A stretch of DNA of 64,000 nt from Candidatus Planktophila sp. (GTDB taxonomy: Bacteria; Actinomycetota; Actinomycetes; Nanopelagicales; Nanopelagicaceae), in contig JAUXRP010000015.1 in the NCBI GenBank assembly GCA_030681675.1, forward strand, positions 223,478-287,477, written 5' to 3'. Under the pieces are notes generated by a model. That model had not been told where the DNA came from and did not search any database. It saw nothing but the letters and a program-made list of their open reading frames with translations. The translations under genes were made by a program, and so were the position numbers. Positions within the stretch are counted from its first letter, which is position 1. Each line of letters starts with the position of its first letter. Of this stretch, positions 1-10,568 are shown piece by piece.

Positions 1-2
1 AT

Positions 3-869
3 AAGATCATGGATGGCGCACCAGCCAATGTCTTTGCAAAGCTTGAGTTTTACAATCCGACATCCACGGTTAAAGACCGACTTGGCATTGCTATGGTCGA
101 TGCCGCCGAAAAAAGCGGTGCATTAAAGCCTGGCGGAACAATTGTTGAAGCTACATCTGGAAATACTGGAATTGCACTAGCAATGGTCGCAGCTGCACGC
201 GGATATAAAGCGATATTAACGATGCCTGAATCAGTATCCAAAGAGCGTCGCAAGTTAATTAAGGCCTTTGGTGCAGAACTCGTTTTAACACCTGCCGCGC
301 TTGGAATGAAAGGTGCAGTTGCAGCATCTGAAGAGCTAGCCGCATCTGGTGCCGTAATGGTTCGCCAGTTTGAAAATGAAGCAGGCCCAGCGATTCACCG
401 TGCTACAACTGGTGAGGAAATTTGGCGTGACACCGATGGCACAGTTGATGTTTTAATCGCAGGTATCGGCACGGGTGGCACAATTACAGGTACAGGTCAG
501 TTGCTAAAGGAGCGCAACCCTGCAATAAAAGTATTCGGTGTCGAACCCGCAGCATCTCCGATTTTAAATGGTGGAGAACCGGGTCCTCACCCTATCCAGG
601 GCATCGGAGCTAACTTCATTCCAGAGATTTTGGATCGAACCGTATACGATGAAATTTTGGATGCGACTGCCGCCGATGCAATTAAATATGCTCGCCGCTC
701 AGGGGTCGAAGAGGGAATATTGGTTGGTATTTCTTCGGGGGCGGCGCTGTGGGCAGCATCTGTTGTTGCACACCGCCCAGAGTTTGCTGGAAAAAATATC
801 GTGGTAATTATTCCATCCTTTGGTGAGCGCTATTTATCAACGATTCTCTACGAAGATATTACAGAGTAG
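3..869 (+). CDS. cysK: Cysteine synthase (O-acetylserine sulfhydrylase), 5' end cut by window
   Basis: Makes L-cysteine from O-acetylserine and sulfide using PLP. The frame is open to the window edge and an ATG at 9 is internal: the residues before it (Lys-Ile) and the following MDGAPANV align with the usual segment about 25 residues into CysK, so the true start lies upstream. Visible features are the PLP-lysine motif STVKDR (Lys codon at 72), the substrate loop TSGNTG (about bases 153-170), the glycine-rich phosphate loop [10 protein letters not shown] and the conserved C-terminal GERYLST. It is followed after 7 bp by cysE, whose product supplies its substrate, so the two form a cysteine operon. 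The family call is secure; CysK versus a CysM-type isozyme is inferred from the motifs. Confidence 0.95.
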   Translation, partial: KIMDGAPANVFAKLEFYNPTSTVKDRLGIAMVDAAEKSGALKPGGTIVEATSGNTGIALAMVAAARGYKAILTMPESVSKERRKLIKAFGAELVLTPAALGMKGAVAASEELAASGAVMVRQFENEAGPAIHRATTGEEIWRDTDGTVDVLIAGIGTGGTITGTGQLLKERNPAIKVFGVEPAASPILNGGEPGPHPIQGIGANFIPEILDRTVYDEILDATAADAIKYARRSGVEEGILVGISSGAALWAASVVAHRPEFAGKNIVVIIPSFGERYLSTILYEDITE

Positions 870-876
870 GCATGTG

Positions 877-1383
877 ATGATTTCCAGATTAATAGAGGAC
901 CTCGATAACGCGTTGGTGAAGGATCCCGCGGCACGAAATCGTCTTGAGGTATTACTCGCATACCCTGGTCTACATGCCGTGTGGGGTTATCGCGCAGCTA
1001 ATTTTCTGTGGAGACATAACTTAAAACTTATCGCGAGGATTTTTTCGAACTGGATTCGTGCTGCAACAGGGATCGAGATTCACCCAGCCGCGACAATCGG
1101 GAGGCGATTCTTTATTGATCACGGAATGGGAGTTGTCATTGGGGCAACTGCAATTGTCGGTGATGATGTCATGATGTACCACGATGTAACGTTAGGAGCC
1201 CGAACATATGTGCTGGGTAAACGCCATCCAACAATTGAAAACAACGTTGTTATTGGTGCTGGAGCTCGAGTAATCGGAGATATCACAATTGGGCACGGTG
1301 CGCGTATAAGCGCAAATGTTGTCATTACAAAGGACATACCGGCGCAAAGTATGCTTGAAAGTAGCGAGTTTTTCGTTATTTAA
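877..1383 (+). CDS. cysE: Serine O-acetyltransferase
   Basis: Transfers acetyl from acetyl-CoA to L-serine, the first step of cysteine synthesis, feeding cysK just upstream. The 168-residue product has a short N-terminal helical domain and a left-handed beta-helix of hexapeptide repeats. The signature [11 protein letters not shown] contains the catalytic His. Length matches the short CysE/EpsC form, not the longer enterobacterial one. ATG 877 is chosen because it follows the cysK stop and has AGG a few bases before it. GTG 874 is an equally possible start one codon earlier, and an in-frame TTG at 820 lies inside cysK and is unlikely. Confidence 0.93.
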   Translation: MISRLIEDLDNALVKDPAARNRLEVLLAYPGLHAVWGYRAANFLWRHNLKLIARIFSNWIRAATGIEIHPAATIGRRFFIDHGMGVVIGATAIVGDDVMMYHDVTLGARTYVLGKRHPTIENNVVIGAGARVIGDITIGHGARISANVVITKDIPAQSMLESSEFFVI

Positions 1384-1415
1384 TCAGTTAACACAGCCGT
1401 AACCTGCATTTGGAA

Positions 1416-1421
1416 TAATAT
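1416..1421 (+). promoter_or_regulatory. -10 element of glnA, leaderless arrangement
   Basis: TAATAT sits 5 bp before the glnA ATG with no Shine-Dalgarno between them. Transcription would start at or within a base or two of the ATG. It is one of many such sites in this window. Confidence 0.55.
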
Positions 1422-1426
1422 CCTGC

Positions 1427-2731
1427 ATGTCCATAGACACAGATAAGCAGAAGGAGTTCGTTCTACGTACGATTGAAGAACGCAATATCCGTTTCGTACG
1501 TTTATGGTTCACCGACGTCTTGGGTTTTCTTAAATCTGTAGCCATAGCGCCGGCCGAACTCGAGAACGCCTTCGATGAGGGAATCGGTTTTGATGGTTCG
1601 GCGATTGAAGGCTTTGCCCGTGTCACTGAGTCCGATATGTTAGCTAAGCCTGACCCAACAACTTTTTCTGTTCTGCCATGGCGCACCGAATCCCCTGGGG
1701 CAGCGAGGATGTTTTGTGATATTACGATGCCAGATGGACGCCCATCGCCGGCCGATCCTCGCAATGTTTTGCGTCGAATTTTAGATAAAGCGGCCGAAAT
1801 GGGTTACACGTGTTACACCCATCCAGAGATTGAGTTTTTCTTATTTAAATCAATGCCAGAAGTTGGTATTGCACCGATACCAGTTGATCAAGGTGGTTAC
1901 TTCGATCATACTCCAGCCGTTGTCGGACACGACTTTAGACGTCAGGCGATCACTCTGCTCGAAGCGATGGGAATCTCCGTCGAATTTTCACATCATGAGG
2001 GTGGCCCAGGTCAGCAAGAGATTGACCTGCGCGATGCAGATGCGCTAACAACTGCCGATAACATCATGACTTTTCGACATGTCATCAAAGAGGTCGCAAT
2101 GGATCAAGGTTTCCATGCATCCTTTATGCCTAAACCCTTTACCGATCATCCGGGTAGTGGAATGCATACGCACGTCTCACTATTTAAGGGCGAAGAAAAT
2201 GCCTTTTATGATGCCAACGCTCAGTACAACTTATCTAACGTCGGCCGATCTTTTATAGCAGGTATTCTTAAACATGCACCAGAGATCACTGCAATTACTA
2301 ATCAGTGGGTGAACTCGTATAAGCGCCTCCATGGCGGGGGAGAGGCACCTGCAGTTATCAACTGGGGCCCAAGTAATCGTGGCGCACTCGTTCGTCTGCC
2401 CATGTATAAGCCAGGCAAAGAAAACTCAACGCGTATTGAATTTAGATCACCCGATACTGCATGTAATCCCTATCTTGCCTATGCCGTTATGGTGGCGGCA
2501 GGATTGAAAGGTGTTGAAGAAAACTATGTATTGAGTGATTCCAATGACCCAATCTCACTTCCTACTGATCTTAATGAGGCAATAATTCAGATGGAAAAGA
2601 GTGAATTGGTACGTGAAACTTTAGGCGAACATGTCTTTGAATATGTGCTTCGAAATAAGCGCGCCGAATGGCAGGATTACAGTCGTCAGGTGAGTGCTTA
2701 CGAACTCGATAGATATTTACCAGTACTTTAA
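1427..2731 (+). CDS. glnA: Type I glutamine synthetase (GlnA2-like)
   Basis: ATP-dependent ligation of ammonia to glutamate in the cytoplasm. The 434-residue protein shows the beta-grasp DGSAIEGF (56-63), the metal-binding PEIEFF (133-138), HHEGGPGQQEID (189-200), the SGMHTHVS nucleotide region (244-251) and the RIEFRSPD active-site segment. The C-terminal part lacks the extra segment and the NLYDLPP-type adenylylation tyrosine motif of GSI-beta enzymes. This fits a GSI-alpha or GlnA2-type enzyme that would not be controlled by GlnE. It ends 1 bp before the convergent DinB-like gene. A role in polyamine or other amine glutamylation, known for some actinobacterial GlnA paralogs, cannot be excluded. 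Confidence 0.93.
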   Translation: MSIDTDKQKEFVLRTIEERNIRFVRLWFTDVLGFLKSVAIAPAELENAFDEGIGFDGSAIEGFARVTESDMLAKPDPTTFSVLPWRTESPGAARMFCDITMPDGRPSPADPRNVLRRILDKAAEMGYTCYTHPEIEFFLFKSMPEVGIAPIPVDQGGYFDHTPAVVGHDFRRQAITLLEAMGISVEFSHHEGGPGQQEIDLRDADALTTADNIMTFRHVIKEVAMDQGFHASFMPKPFTDHPGSGMHTHVSLFKGEENAFYDANAQYNLSNVGRSFIAGILKHAPEITAITNQWVNSYKRLHGGGEAPAVINWGPSNRGALVRLPMYKPGKENSTRIEFRSPDTACNPYLAYAVMVAAGLKGVEENYVLSDSNDPISLPTDLNEAIIQMEKSELVRETLGEHVFEYVLRNKRAEWQDYSRQVSAYELDRYLPVL

Positions 2732-2732
2732 T

Positions 2733-3176
2733 TTAATTGAAAGTGGCGCGATGTTCCTCGTCGTGATTCAAAATAATTTGTAGCATTGATTCAATAGTTA
2801 TTGTGCCGAAGGTTTTATGAATAGCAGGGGCGTTACGTTCGGCTTCAGTGAGAGATTTCAAAAAAACTACCATCGATGTACGGCTTTTATGCAGAAGAGC
2901 TAATGATTCATCTAATGTAAAATCTGCATATGTAGCCGCGGTTTTCTCTCCATCTGGCTCCCACCACGCTAAGGCAGGAGGTGTCTGTCCAGTAAGTTGA
3001 GCATTCACCATCAACTCAAATCGAGCCATCCACACTTCGGTATCCACATCAGAAATATGACCAATGGTGATTGCAGGAGCCCAACCCTCTCCGTTGAATG
3101 TGCACTCCTTGGCAGATCTGGTTAAGCGATCGGTCGACTCAGTCAGGGCGATAATTTGGGATTCGTAGTCATTCAT
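2733..3176 (-). CDS. DinB-superfamily protein, likely metal dependent
   Basis: A 147-residue four-helix DinB/YfiT-like protein. Visible metal-ligand histidines are in GHISDVD (about residue 40) and in the C-terminal HDEEHR (about 138-143), the usual three-His arrangement of the fold. Family members include bacillithiol or mycothiol-linked transferases and many proteins of unknown role, so no substrate is proposed. It is convergent with glnA (1-bp gap) and divergent from leuA. The start is supported by a TAAACT element exactly 6 bp upstream of the ATG. Confidence 0.75.
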   Translation of the reverse strand: MNDYESQIIALTESTDRLTRSAKECTFNGEGWAPAITIGHISDVDTEVWMARFELMVNAQLTGQTPPALAWWEPDGEKTAATYADFTLDESLALLHKSRTSMVVFLKSLTEAERNAPAIHKTFGTITIESMLQIILNHDEEHRATFN

Positions 3177-3182
3177 ATCGTA

Positions 3183-3188
3183 AGTTTA
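3183..3188 (-). promoter_or_regulatory. -10 element of the DinB-like gene, leaderless
   Basis: On the minus strand the order is TAAACT, six bases, ATG. There is no ribosome binding site, which suggests a leaderless transcript. Confidence 0.5.
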
Positions 3189-3234
3189 ATGCGCAAGTTT
3201 GCTCAATAAAAGGTTTACGCGTTACCCTAGAGCC

Positions 3235-3279
3235 ATGTTGCGCAGTCTTCTCCTAAGCTGCCGTGGCGGGGTCAATTAA
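3235..3279 (+). CDS. leuA leader peptide, 14 residues
   Basis: A tiny open frame, MLRSLLLSCRGGVN, lies 72 bp upstream of leuA and has four leucine codons, three of them consecutive (CTT CTC CTA). Its 3' half overlaps the first arm of a strong hairpin (3261-3297). Leucine-codon leader peptides upstream of leuA are established attenuation devices in actinobacteria. Here ribosome stalling at scarce Leu-tRNA would keep the arm from pairing and let transcription or translation continue into leuA. The peptide is inferred from sequence only, but the run of leucines plus the hairpin makes chance unlikely. Confidence 0.75.
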   Translation: MLRSLLLSCRGGVN

Positions 3280-3297
3280 CCGATCTCCTCGCCGCGG
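3261..3297 (+). promoter_or_regulatory. leuA attenuator hairpin
   Basis: Bases 3261-3271 (CCGTGGCGGGG) pair with 3287-3297 (CCTCGCCGCGG) as an 11-bp GC-rich stem with two G-U pairs and a 15-nt loop. The first arm is inside the leader peptide frame and the stop codon is in the loop. Only a weak T run (TTTG) follows, so it may act as an attenuator or antisequestor rather than a strong intrinsic terminator. Confidence 0.7.
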
Positions 3298-3351
3298 GGT
3301 TTGTCGTATCGGTACATAGATGACAATCCCCGAGTACATAAGGAGCAGTAA

Positions 3352-5067
<1,716 letters not shown>

Positions 5068-5104
5068 GCTAAGTTTTCGACGTCTTGGCACTACCTTTAC
5101 CTGT

Positions 5105-5836
5105 ATGAGTTTATATAGGGATGAAGCCATTGTTCTGCGTACCCAAAAACTCGGAGAAGCCGATCGCATCATCACACTTTTAACGCGCGATCACGGAAGA
5201 ATTCGCGGGGTTGCTAAGGGCGTACGACGCACAATGTCTAAGTTTGGTGCCCGCCTTGAACCTGGAAGTCATATCGATATTCAACTCTACGTTGGAAAAA
5301 CATTTGACACCATCACGCAAGTAGAAGCGATGATGAACTACGGAGAAGCTTTGACAAATGATTATCAGCGCTGGACGGTGGCCTCAGCGATTTTGGAAGC
5401 AGCCGAACGATTTAGTCCCAATGAACACGAACCTGCAGTAAAAGAGTTCGGATTAGTTGTCGGAGCAATGAAAGTTTTGGCCGAAAATCGCTACGAACCT
5501 TTGCTCATTCTGGATGCTTTCTTGTTACGTTCATTAGATGTCGCAGGGTATGCACCATCTATGACTGCATGTTCAAATTGCGGAAAGCCTGGACCGCATC
5601 GCTACTTTTCATTGATCGGCGGCGGATCGGTCTGTGCAGATTGCAGACCTTCAGCCTGCGCAACTCCTGCAGCTGAAACTCTGCTGCACATGGATGCATT
5701 GCTTAGAAGTGATTGGGAGATTGCCTCTGCAACTGCTGGAAAGTTTCGCAGAGAGGCTAGTGGTTTAATCGCGGCATATTTACAATGGCATCTTGAGCGG
5801 GGTTTAAGGAGTTTGCCGATGGTGGAACGCGCATGA
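5105..5836 (+). CDS. recO: DNA repair protein RecO
   Basis: Recombination mediator of the RecFOR pathway, binding single-stranded DNA and loading RecA. It has an N-terminal OB fold (about 1-80, beginning [20 protein letters not shown]) and a helical C-terminal domain with a four-cysteine zinc site: C156, C159, C177 and C180. The 243-residue length is typical. ATG 5105 is chosen because the conserved family N-terminus begins there; an in-frame TTG at 5036 lies inside leuA. The stop overlaps the uppS start (ATGA), indicating translational coupling. The leuA-recO-uppS order is common in actinobacteria. Confidence 0.95.
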   Translation: MSLYRDEAIVLRTQKLGEADRIITLLTRDHGRIRGVAKGVRRTMSKFGARLEPGSHIDIQLYVGKTFDTITQVEAMMNYGEALTNDYQRWTVASAILEAAERFSPNEHEPAVKEFGLVVGAMKVLAENRYEPLLILDAFLLRSLDVAGYAPSMTACSNCGKPGPHRYFSLIGGGSVCADCRPSACATPAAETLLHMDALLRSDWEIASATAGKFRREASGLIAAYLQWHLERGLRSLPMVERA

Positions 5837-6537
5837 GCCTACATATTCCACATCACGTAGCGATAGTTATGGATGGAAATGGTCGTTGGGCTAAACAACG
5901 GGGATTGGCTCGCACTGCAGGTCATGAGGCAGGGGAGGCGGCACTCTTTGACGTGGTGGCCGGTGCAATTGAATACGGAGTAAAAGAGATTAGCGCATAC
6001 GCATTTTCAACTGAAAATTGGCGCAGATCACCCGAGGAAGTTAAATTTTTAATGGGTTTTAACCGTGATGTTATTCGACGTCGTCGCGATGAGATGAACG
6101 AGATGGACGTGCGAGTGCGCTGGGTCGGGCGGCCAAAGCGGCTATGGAGCAGCGTTATTAATGAACTTGAAGCGGCAGAAGAGTTAACTAAGAGGAACAA
6201 AGCTCTGACGTTAAATATGTGCGTTAATTATGGCGGCCGTTCAGAGATTGTTGATGCTGCAACAGAACTTGCTCGTGATGTAAAGCGTGGAAAAGTGATG
6301 GCTGATTCAATAACCGAAAAAACTTTTGCAAAGTATTTAGATTCACCAACCATGAGCGATGTGGATCTATTTTTGCGCTCCTCAGGCGAACAACGCACCA
6401 GTAATTTTTTGCCATGGCAATCGGTCTACGCCGAGTTAGTTTTCATGGATGTTTTGTGGCCCGATGTCACACGTAAAACTCTGTGGAAAGCTATCGAAGA
6501 GTATTCAAAACGCGAACGTAGATTCGGAAAAGCGTAG
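5833..6537 (+). CDS. uppS: Isoprenyl transferase (undecaprenyl/decaprenyl diphosphate synthase family)
   Basis: cis-Prenyltransferase that extends farnesyl or a similar diphosphate with IPP to make the lipid carrier for cell-wall synthesis. Catalytic Asp14 sits in [15 protein letters not shown] is the substrate segment, and [15 protein letters not shown] is the C-terminal IPP-binding signature. At 234 residues it has the family size. It overlaps recO by 4 bp and ends 3 bp before the convergent Fur-family gene. Chain length of the product cannot be read from sequence. Confidence 0.95.
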   Translation: MSLHIPHHVAIVMDGNGRWAKQRGLARTAGHEAGEAALFDVVAGAIEYGVKEISAYAFSTENWRRSPEEVKFLMGFNRDVIRRRRDEMNEMDVRVRWVGRPKRLWSSVINELEAAEELTKRNKALTLNMCVNYGGRSEIVDAATELARDVKRGKVMADSITEKTFAKYLDSPTMSDVDLFLRSSGEQRTSNFLPWQSVYAELVFMDVLWPDVTRKTLWKAIEEYSKRERRFGKA

Positions 6538-6540
6538 AAT

Positions 6541-6906
6541 TTAGCACTTAGGGCAGAGACCAAAAATCTCTGCAGAGTGCCCTACATCTCTATAACCATG
6601 TTCTGCCGCCAGTGACTGTGCCCATTTTTCAACTGCTCCGCCCTCAATTTCGATGGTATCTCCGCAGCCTTTACACACAATATGGTGGTGATGGGTATCT
6701 CCGCATAATCGGTAGATCGCTTCTCCATCTTCACGTCGCAAGATGTCTACGATTTTTTCATTAACAAGTGATTGAAGGGTACGATAAACAGTTGTGAGTC
6801 CAATGCTTTGACCTTCACGTTGCATGAGCTGATATACCTCTTGAGCGCTTGCAAATCCGCCTGCGTTTTCAAGAGTATGTAGAACTCGAGGATTAGATCG
6901 ACTCAA
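6541..6906 (-). CDS. zur: Fur-family metal regulator, probably Zur (FurB)
   Basis: Zinc-responsive repressor by context. It has an N-terminal winged helix with the recognition segment GLTTVYRTLQSL, then a dimer domain with HHHH and two structural-zinc CxxC pairs (CKGC and the terminal CPKC; about residues 78, 81, 118, 121). TTG 6904-6906 is preferred as start because it overlaps the upstream zip stop codon as TTGA, a coupling arrangement. GTG at 6930 would add 8 residues not typical of the family. Co-transcription with a ZIP transporter and the palindrome ahead of zip support zinc rather than iron control. Auto-regulation is expected. Confidence 0.85.
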   Translation of the reverse strand: MSRSNPRVLHTLENAGGFASAQEVYQLMQREGQSIGLTTVYRTLQSLVNEKIVDILRREDGEAIYRLCGDTHHHHIVCKGCGDTIEIEGGAVEKWAQSLAAEHGYRDVGHSAEIFGLCPKC

Positions 6907-7643
6907 CCAATATTCCCAACAATGAGCCACATAAATACCACTCCAATTACCGTTGCTAACATCGTCATCTTGGAAGGGTGACGCGAGTGAGCTTCGGGCA
7001 GAATGTGTGATGTTGCCAGATAGATAACAAAGCCTGAAAACATTGCTAAGTAGAGGGCTAATGAGGCTTCGCTAATTACAAGATATGTTCCGAGGGCGGC
7101 ACCGCTAACTCGCATGATGGCATCGAGGGCTAATAATGCAATTGCCCTCTTGGTCCAGTGCCGGCTCCTAATTAAAAGAGAGACGGTGTTGAGGCCGTCG
7201 GAAAATGCGTGGGACAAAATTGCGATAAATACGGCCAGCCCTAGCGAATTGCTAATCTTGAAAGATAGTCCCAATGCAACGCCATCCAAAAAGACATGTC
7301 CACCCATCGCCAATGCCCCGAGAGTTCCGGCGATATTTACAGAGTGATTGTGTTCATGCCCGTAATCAGACTCTGCAGGTTCGTGGGAACCAAAAATCTG
7401 CTCAGCAAAGTGAAGGGCGAGAAAACCAAGAACAAATGCAATTGCAACGACACGAACATTGCCAAAGGTGCTGGTGTTGAGTTCGAAAACTTCAGGTAAG
7501 AGATCGAAGGCGACTAGTCCAAGGAGTAATCCAGCTGAAAGACCGAGAACTAGATGGAGTCGATCTCGTGAACGTATAGCTAGGAATCCACCAGCAGCGG
7601 TAGCGATAGCCGTCAGGGCGGCCAGTCCGATTGCAATATTCAT
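6903..7643 (-). CDS. ZIP-family divalent metal transporter
   Basis: Eight-helix inner-membrane importer for Zn(II) or related ions. The 246-residue sequence is strongly hydrophobic. A His-rich cytoplasmic loop (HEHNH, about 96-100) separates the helices, and the metal-site motifs HVFLDG (His116, Asp120) and HAFSDG (His145, Asp149) replace the common HNFPEG/HEIPHE forms. It is the first gene of a two-gene unit with the Fur-family regulator, behind a perfect Zur-like palindrome, so zinc uptake under Zur control is the most likely role. Substrate specificity is inferred. Confidence 0.88.
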   Translation of the reverse strand: MNIAIGLAALTAIATAAGGFLAIRSRDRLHLVLGLSAGLLLGLVAFDLLPEVFELNTSTFGNVRVVAIAFVLGFLALHFAEQIFGSHEPAESDYGHEHNHSVNIAGTLGALAMGGHVFLDGVALGLSFKISNSLGLAVFIAILSHAFSDGLNTVSLLIRSRHWTKRAIALLALDAIMRVSGAALGTYLVISEASLALYLAMFSGFVIYLATSHILPEAHSRHPSKMTMLATVIGVVFMWLIVGNIG

Positions 7644-7649
7644 AGCCTG

Positions 7650-7655
7650 ACCCTA
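7650..7655 (-). promoter_or_regulatory. -10 element of the zip-zur operon
   Basis: On the minus strand TAGGGT is followed by six bases and the zip ATG. The Zur-like palindrome begins 7 bp upstream, placed to block RNA polymerase. Confidence 0.5.
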
Positions 7656-7662
7656 GCACAAA

Positions 7663-7683
7663 TGAAAATGATTATCATTTTCA
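7663..7683. promoter_or_regulatory. Zur/Fur-box palindrome
   Basis: A 21-bp perfect inverted repeat, two 10-base arms of TGAAAATGAT around one central base. It closely resembles the actinobacterial Zur box and lies 19 bp upstream of zip, between zip-zur and the divergent ABM gene. It overlaps the expected core promoter of zip and could affect the ABM gene too. Confidence 0.85.
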
Positions 7684-7704
7684 ATTGACCAAATCACCCA
7701 CCAC

Positions 7705-7710
7705 TAGGCT
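7705..7710 (+). promoter_or_regulatory. -10 element of the ABM gene, leaderless
   Basis: TAGGCT, then exactly six bases, then ATG 7717, with no Shine-Dalgarno. Confidence 0.5.
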
Positions 7711-7716
7711 CACACC

Positions 7717-7986
7717 ATGCATGCAATCGCCCGTTTCTCTATTCCACTTGGCCAAGCACGAGAGTTTCGCTCTGAATTGGAAGGGCTCAAAAGTGTTTTA
7801 GCCCAAGCACCTGGATTTATCGATGGAGTAATCGGCCAAAACCTTGATGACCCAACGCTCTGGCACTTATTAACTAAGTGGGAAAATGTCGGATCATATC
7901 GAAGAGCGCTTAATTCAACCCGTGCCAAGCTAGAGGCAATTCCAATTTTAGCCCGTGCAATCGATGAACCTGGCGCGTACGAGTAA
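7717..7986 (+). CDS. ABM-domain (dimeric alpha-beta barrel) small protein
   Basis: An 89-residue protein with the ferredoxin-like fold of antibiotic biosynthesis monooxygenases: an opening beta strand (HAIARFSIP), a helix ending in the typical APGFIDG, then DDPTLWHLLTKWEN with the conserved W/E turn, and a final helix. Members range from heme-degrading enzymes to proteins of unknown role, and no heme ligand can be assigned, so no reaction is proposed. It sits between the zinc locus and glyS. The start is supported by a leaderless-type promoter. Confidence 0.75.
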   Translation: MHAIARFSIPLGQAREFRSELEGLKSVLAQAPGFIDGVIGQNLDDPTLWHLLTKWENVGSYRRALNSTRAKLEAIPILARAIDEPGAYE

Positions 7987-8052
7987 ACTTTGAGCTACGC
8001 AAAGTAACGCTCGTTGCTTTTCGCCGACATCCAGCCGGACGGAGCAGAATTC

Positions 8053-9432
8053 ATGGCAACGGATCGCTTAGAAAATATCGTAGCCCTCGCAAAACGTAGA
8101 GGCTTTGTCTATCCATCATCTGAAATTTATGGCGGACTTCGAGCATCATGGGATTATGGCCCTTTAGGTGTTGAGCTAAAAAATAATGTTAAGCGTCAGT
8201 GGTGGAAAGCCATGGTTACTGGGCGAGCAGATGTAGTTGGAATTGATTCATGCATAATTTTAGCTAAAGAAGTGTGGGAAGCGTCTGGTCACATTGCAAC
8301 CTTTAGCGATCCTCTGACCGAATGCACCGCATGCCATAAACGTTATCGCGCAGATCATTTAATGGAGGCCTTTGAGGCCAAGCATAAAAAAGAGGCCAGC
8401 TCGTTGGCGGAGATTAACTGTCCAGCATGTGGCAATAAAGGCCAGTTCACTGAGCCAAAACAATTCAGCGGAATGTTAAAAACCTACCTTGGACCAGTTG
8501 AAGATGAATCAGGGCTGGCTTACTTGCGTCCAGAAACTGCGCAAGGTATTTTTATTAACTTTGATCAGGTAATGACAACATCGCGCAAGAAACCACCATT
8601 TGGAATTGGCCAGATTGGTAAATCATTCCGCAATGAAATTACTCCAGGAAACTTTATTTTTCGTACTCGTGAATTTGAGCAGATGGAGATGGAGTTTTTT
8701 GTGGTGCCAGGTACCGATGAGGATTGGCATCAATACTGGATCGATACCCGTTTGGCCTGGTATGTAGATCTTGGAATTAATCCGGAGCGCTTACGCATCT
8801 ATGATCACCCACAAGAAAAACTTTCGCACTACTCAAAGCGCACTTCTGATATTGAATACAAATTTGAATTCACAGGTACCGAATGGGGCGAGCTTGAGGG
8901 TATCGCTAACCGCACGGACTTTGATTTAAAGGCGCATTCTGCTGCCTCAGGCAAAGAGCTCTCATATTTTGATCAAGAAAAGGGTGAACGTTGGACACCA
9001 TTTGTCATCGAACCCGCAGCCGGCGTAGATCGCTGCACGCTTACCTTCTTGATGGATGCCTTCACTGAAGATGAGGCACCAAATAGCAAAGGTGAGATGG
9101 AAAAGCGAGCCGTTTTAAAGCTCGACTATCGTTTAGCGCCAATCAAAGTCGCAGTTTTACCGCTTTCTCGTAACGCCGATTTATCACCTAAAGCCCGTGA
9201 TTTGGCGGCCGCGTTGCGCAAGAACTGGAACATCGACTTTGATGATGCCGGTGCAATCGGTCGTCGCTACCGCCGACAAGATGAAATCGGAACGCCGTAC
9301 TGCATTACCATCGACTTTGAAAGTTTAGAAGATAATGCAGTCACAATTCGCGAACGCGACACGATGGCACAAGAGCGTATCGGCATAGACCATGTCGAGG
9401 CTTGGCTTGCAGCACGTTTACTAGGTTGCTAA
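8053..9432 (+). CDS. glyS: Glycyl-tRNA synthetase, homodimeric class II
   Basis: Charges tRNA-Gly. The 459-residue single-chain (alpha2) form starts [23 protein letters not shown], has the family [14 protein letters not shown] segment, a four-cysteine insert (CTACH and CPACGN) that probably binds zinc, motif 2 (GKSFRNEI), motif 3 ([14 protein letters not shown]) and a C-terminal anticodon-binding domain. ATG 8053 is chosen because GGAG precedes it and the conserved N-terminus starts there; an in-frame TTG at 8014 would add 13 atypical residues. Its end overlaps the dusB start. Confidence 0.97.
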   Translation: MATDRLENIVALAKRRGFVYPSSEIYGGLRASWDYGPLGVELKNNVKRQWWKAMVTGRADVVGIDSCIILAKEVWEASGHIATFSDPLTECTACHKRYRADHLMEAFEAKHKKEASSLAEINCPACGNKGQFTEPKQFSGMLKTYLGPVEDESGLAYLRPETAQGIFINFDQVMTTSRKKPPFGIGQIGKSFRNEITPGNFIFRTREFEQMEMEFFVVPGTDEDWHQYWIDTRLAWYVDLGINPERLRIYDHPQEKLSHYSKRTSDIEYKFEFTGTEWGELEGIANRTDFDLKAHSAASGKELSYFDQEKGERWTPFVIEPAAGVDRCTLTFLMDAFTEDEAPNSKGEMEKRAVLKLDYRLAPIKVAVLPLSRNADLSPKARDLAAALRKNWNIDFDDAGAIGRRYRRQDEIGTPYCITIDFESLEDNAVTIRERDTMAQERIGIDHVEAWLAARLLGC

Positions 9433-10568
9433 AACCACTTCTACTGCCTCTGGCAAGCGGAGATCATTACATTGATCCACCGGTTGTTCTTGCACCTATG
9501 GCTGGAATAACAAATGCACCATTTCGTACACTCTGTCGTGAACAAGGTGCCGGGTTATTTGTTTCTGAAATGGTTACGGCACGCGCGCTAGTAGAGCGTC
9601 GCCCTGAAACTTTGCGAATGATTGTGCCAGGTAAAGGTGAGTGGCCCCGTTCTGTTCAGTTATACAGCGTTGATCCAACGACGATGCGAGCGGCGGTAAC
9701 AATAATAGGTAAAGAGAACCTTGCCGATCACATCGATATGAACTTTGGATGCCCTGTTCCAAAAGTTACGCGCAAAGGTGGCGGCGCAGCACTTCCATAT
9801 AAAAGAAGACTATTTTCACATATAGTTCAAGCCGCAGTTGAGGCGGCTAAGCCATTTGGAATCCCAGTTACGGTAAAAATGCGTATCGGAATCGATAGCG
9901 ATCACCATACTTATTTAGAGGCGGCGCAATCGGCGGCAGATTTAGGTGTGGCTTGGGTCGCACTTCATGCACGGACCGCCGCTCAAATGTATGAGGGTAA
10001 ATCTGATTGGTCGGCGATAACTCGCCTCGTAGAGCACTTAAAGCCAAGTGGAACACCAGTTTTAGGCAATGGCGATATCTGGTCCGGCCGAGATGCCGTG
10101 CATATGGTGGCCGAAACAGGATGTGCTGGCGTAGTAGTTGGGCGAGGATGCTTAGGACGACCATGGTTATTTGCCGATTTAGTATCGGCTTTGCAAGGCA
10201 GCGATAAAGAGATGACGCCCACACTTCATCAAGTTCGAGAAGTAATGTTTCGCCATGCAAATTTAATTGTTGAGTATTTAGAGTCGCAGGATCGAGGAAT
10301 GCGCGACATGCGTAAACATATGGCTTGGTACTTAAAGGGCTTTCGAGTTCCACGCGAAATTCGTCACGATTTAGGGATGGTAAGTTCATTAGAGGAAATG
10401 CGTGGCTTGCTCGATCAATTAGAAGATCAGCCATATCCAACTGAAGTTGGAGATAAGCCACGGGGGCGAACAACCCATTCTCGCCCACCAACATTGCCAG
10501 ATGGATGGCTCAATGATCCCGATGAGCTAGTTCATGTCGAACTCGAAGATGCGTTTTCAGGGGGATAG
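9426..10568 (+). CDS. dusB: tRNA-dihydrouridine synthase
   Basis: FMN-dependent reduction of uridines in tRNA. A TIM barrel with FMN motif [14 protein letters not shown] near the N-terminus, catalytic Cys in [27 protein letters not shown] and [11 protein letters not shown], then a helical C-terminal domain. The start is uncertain because no ATG precedes the conserved region. TTG 9426 overlaps the glyS stop and gives MLKPLLLP, like the family N-terminus; TTG 9402 would add 8 residues. The dus-dgt-dnaG order after glyS is an actinobacterial arrangement. DusB versus another Dus subfamily is inferred. Confidence 0.92.
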   Translation: MLKPLLLPLASGDHYIDPPVVLAPMAGITNAPFRTLCREQGAGLFVSEMVTARALVERRPETLRMIVPGKGEWPRSVQLYSVDPTTMRAAVTIIGKENLADHIDMNFGCPVPKVTRKGGGAALPYKRRLFSHIVQAAVEAAKPFGIPVTVKMRIGIDSDHHTYLEAAQSAADLGVAWVALHARTAAQMYEGKSDWSAITRLVEHLKPSGTPVLGNGDIWSGRDAVHMVAETGCAGVVVGRGCLGRPWLFADLVSALQGSDKEMTPTLHQVREVMFRHANLIVEYLESQDRGMRDMRKHMAWYLKGFRVPREIRHDLGMVSSLEEMRGLLDQLEDQPYPTEVGDKPRGRTTHSRPPTLPDGWLNDPDELVHVELEDAFSGG

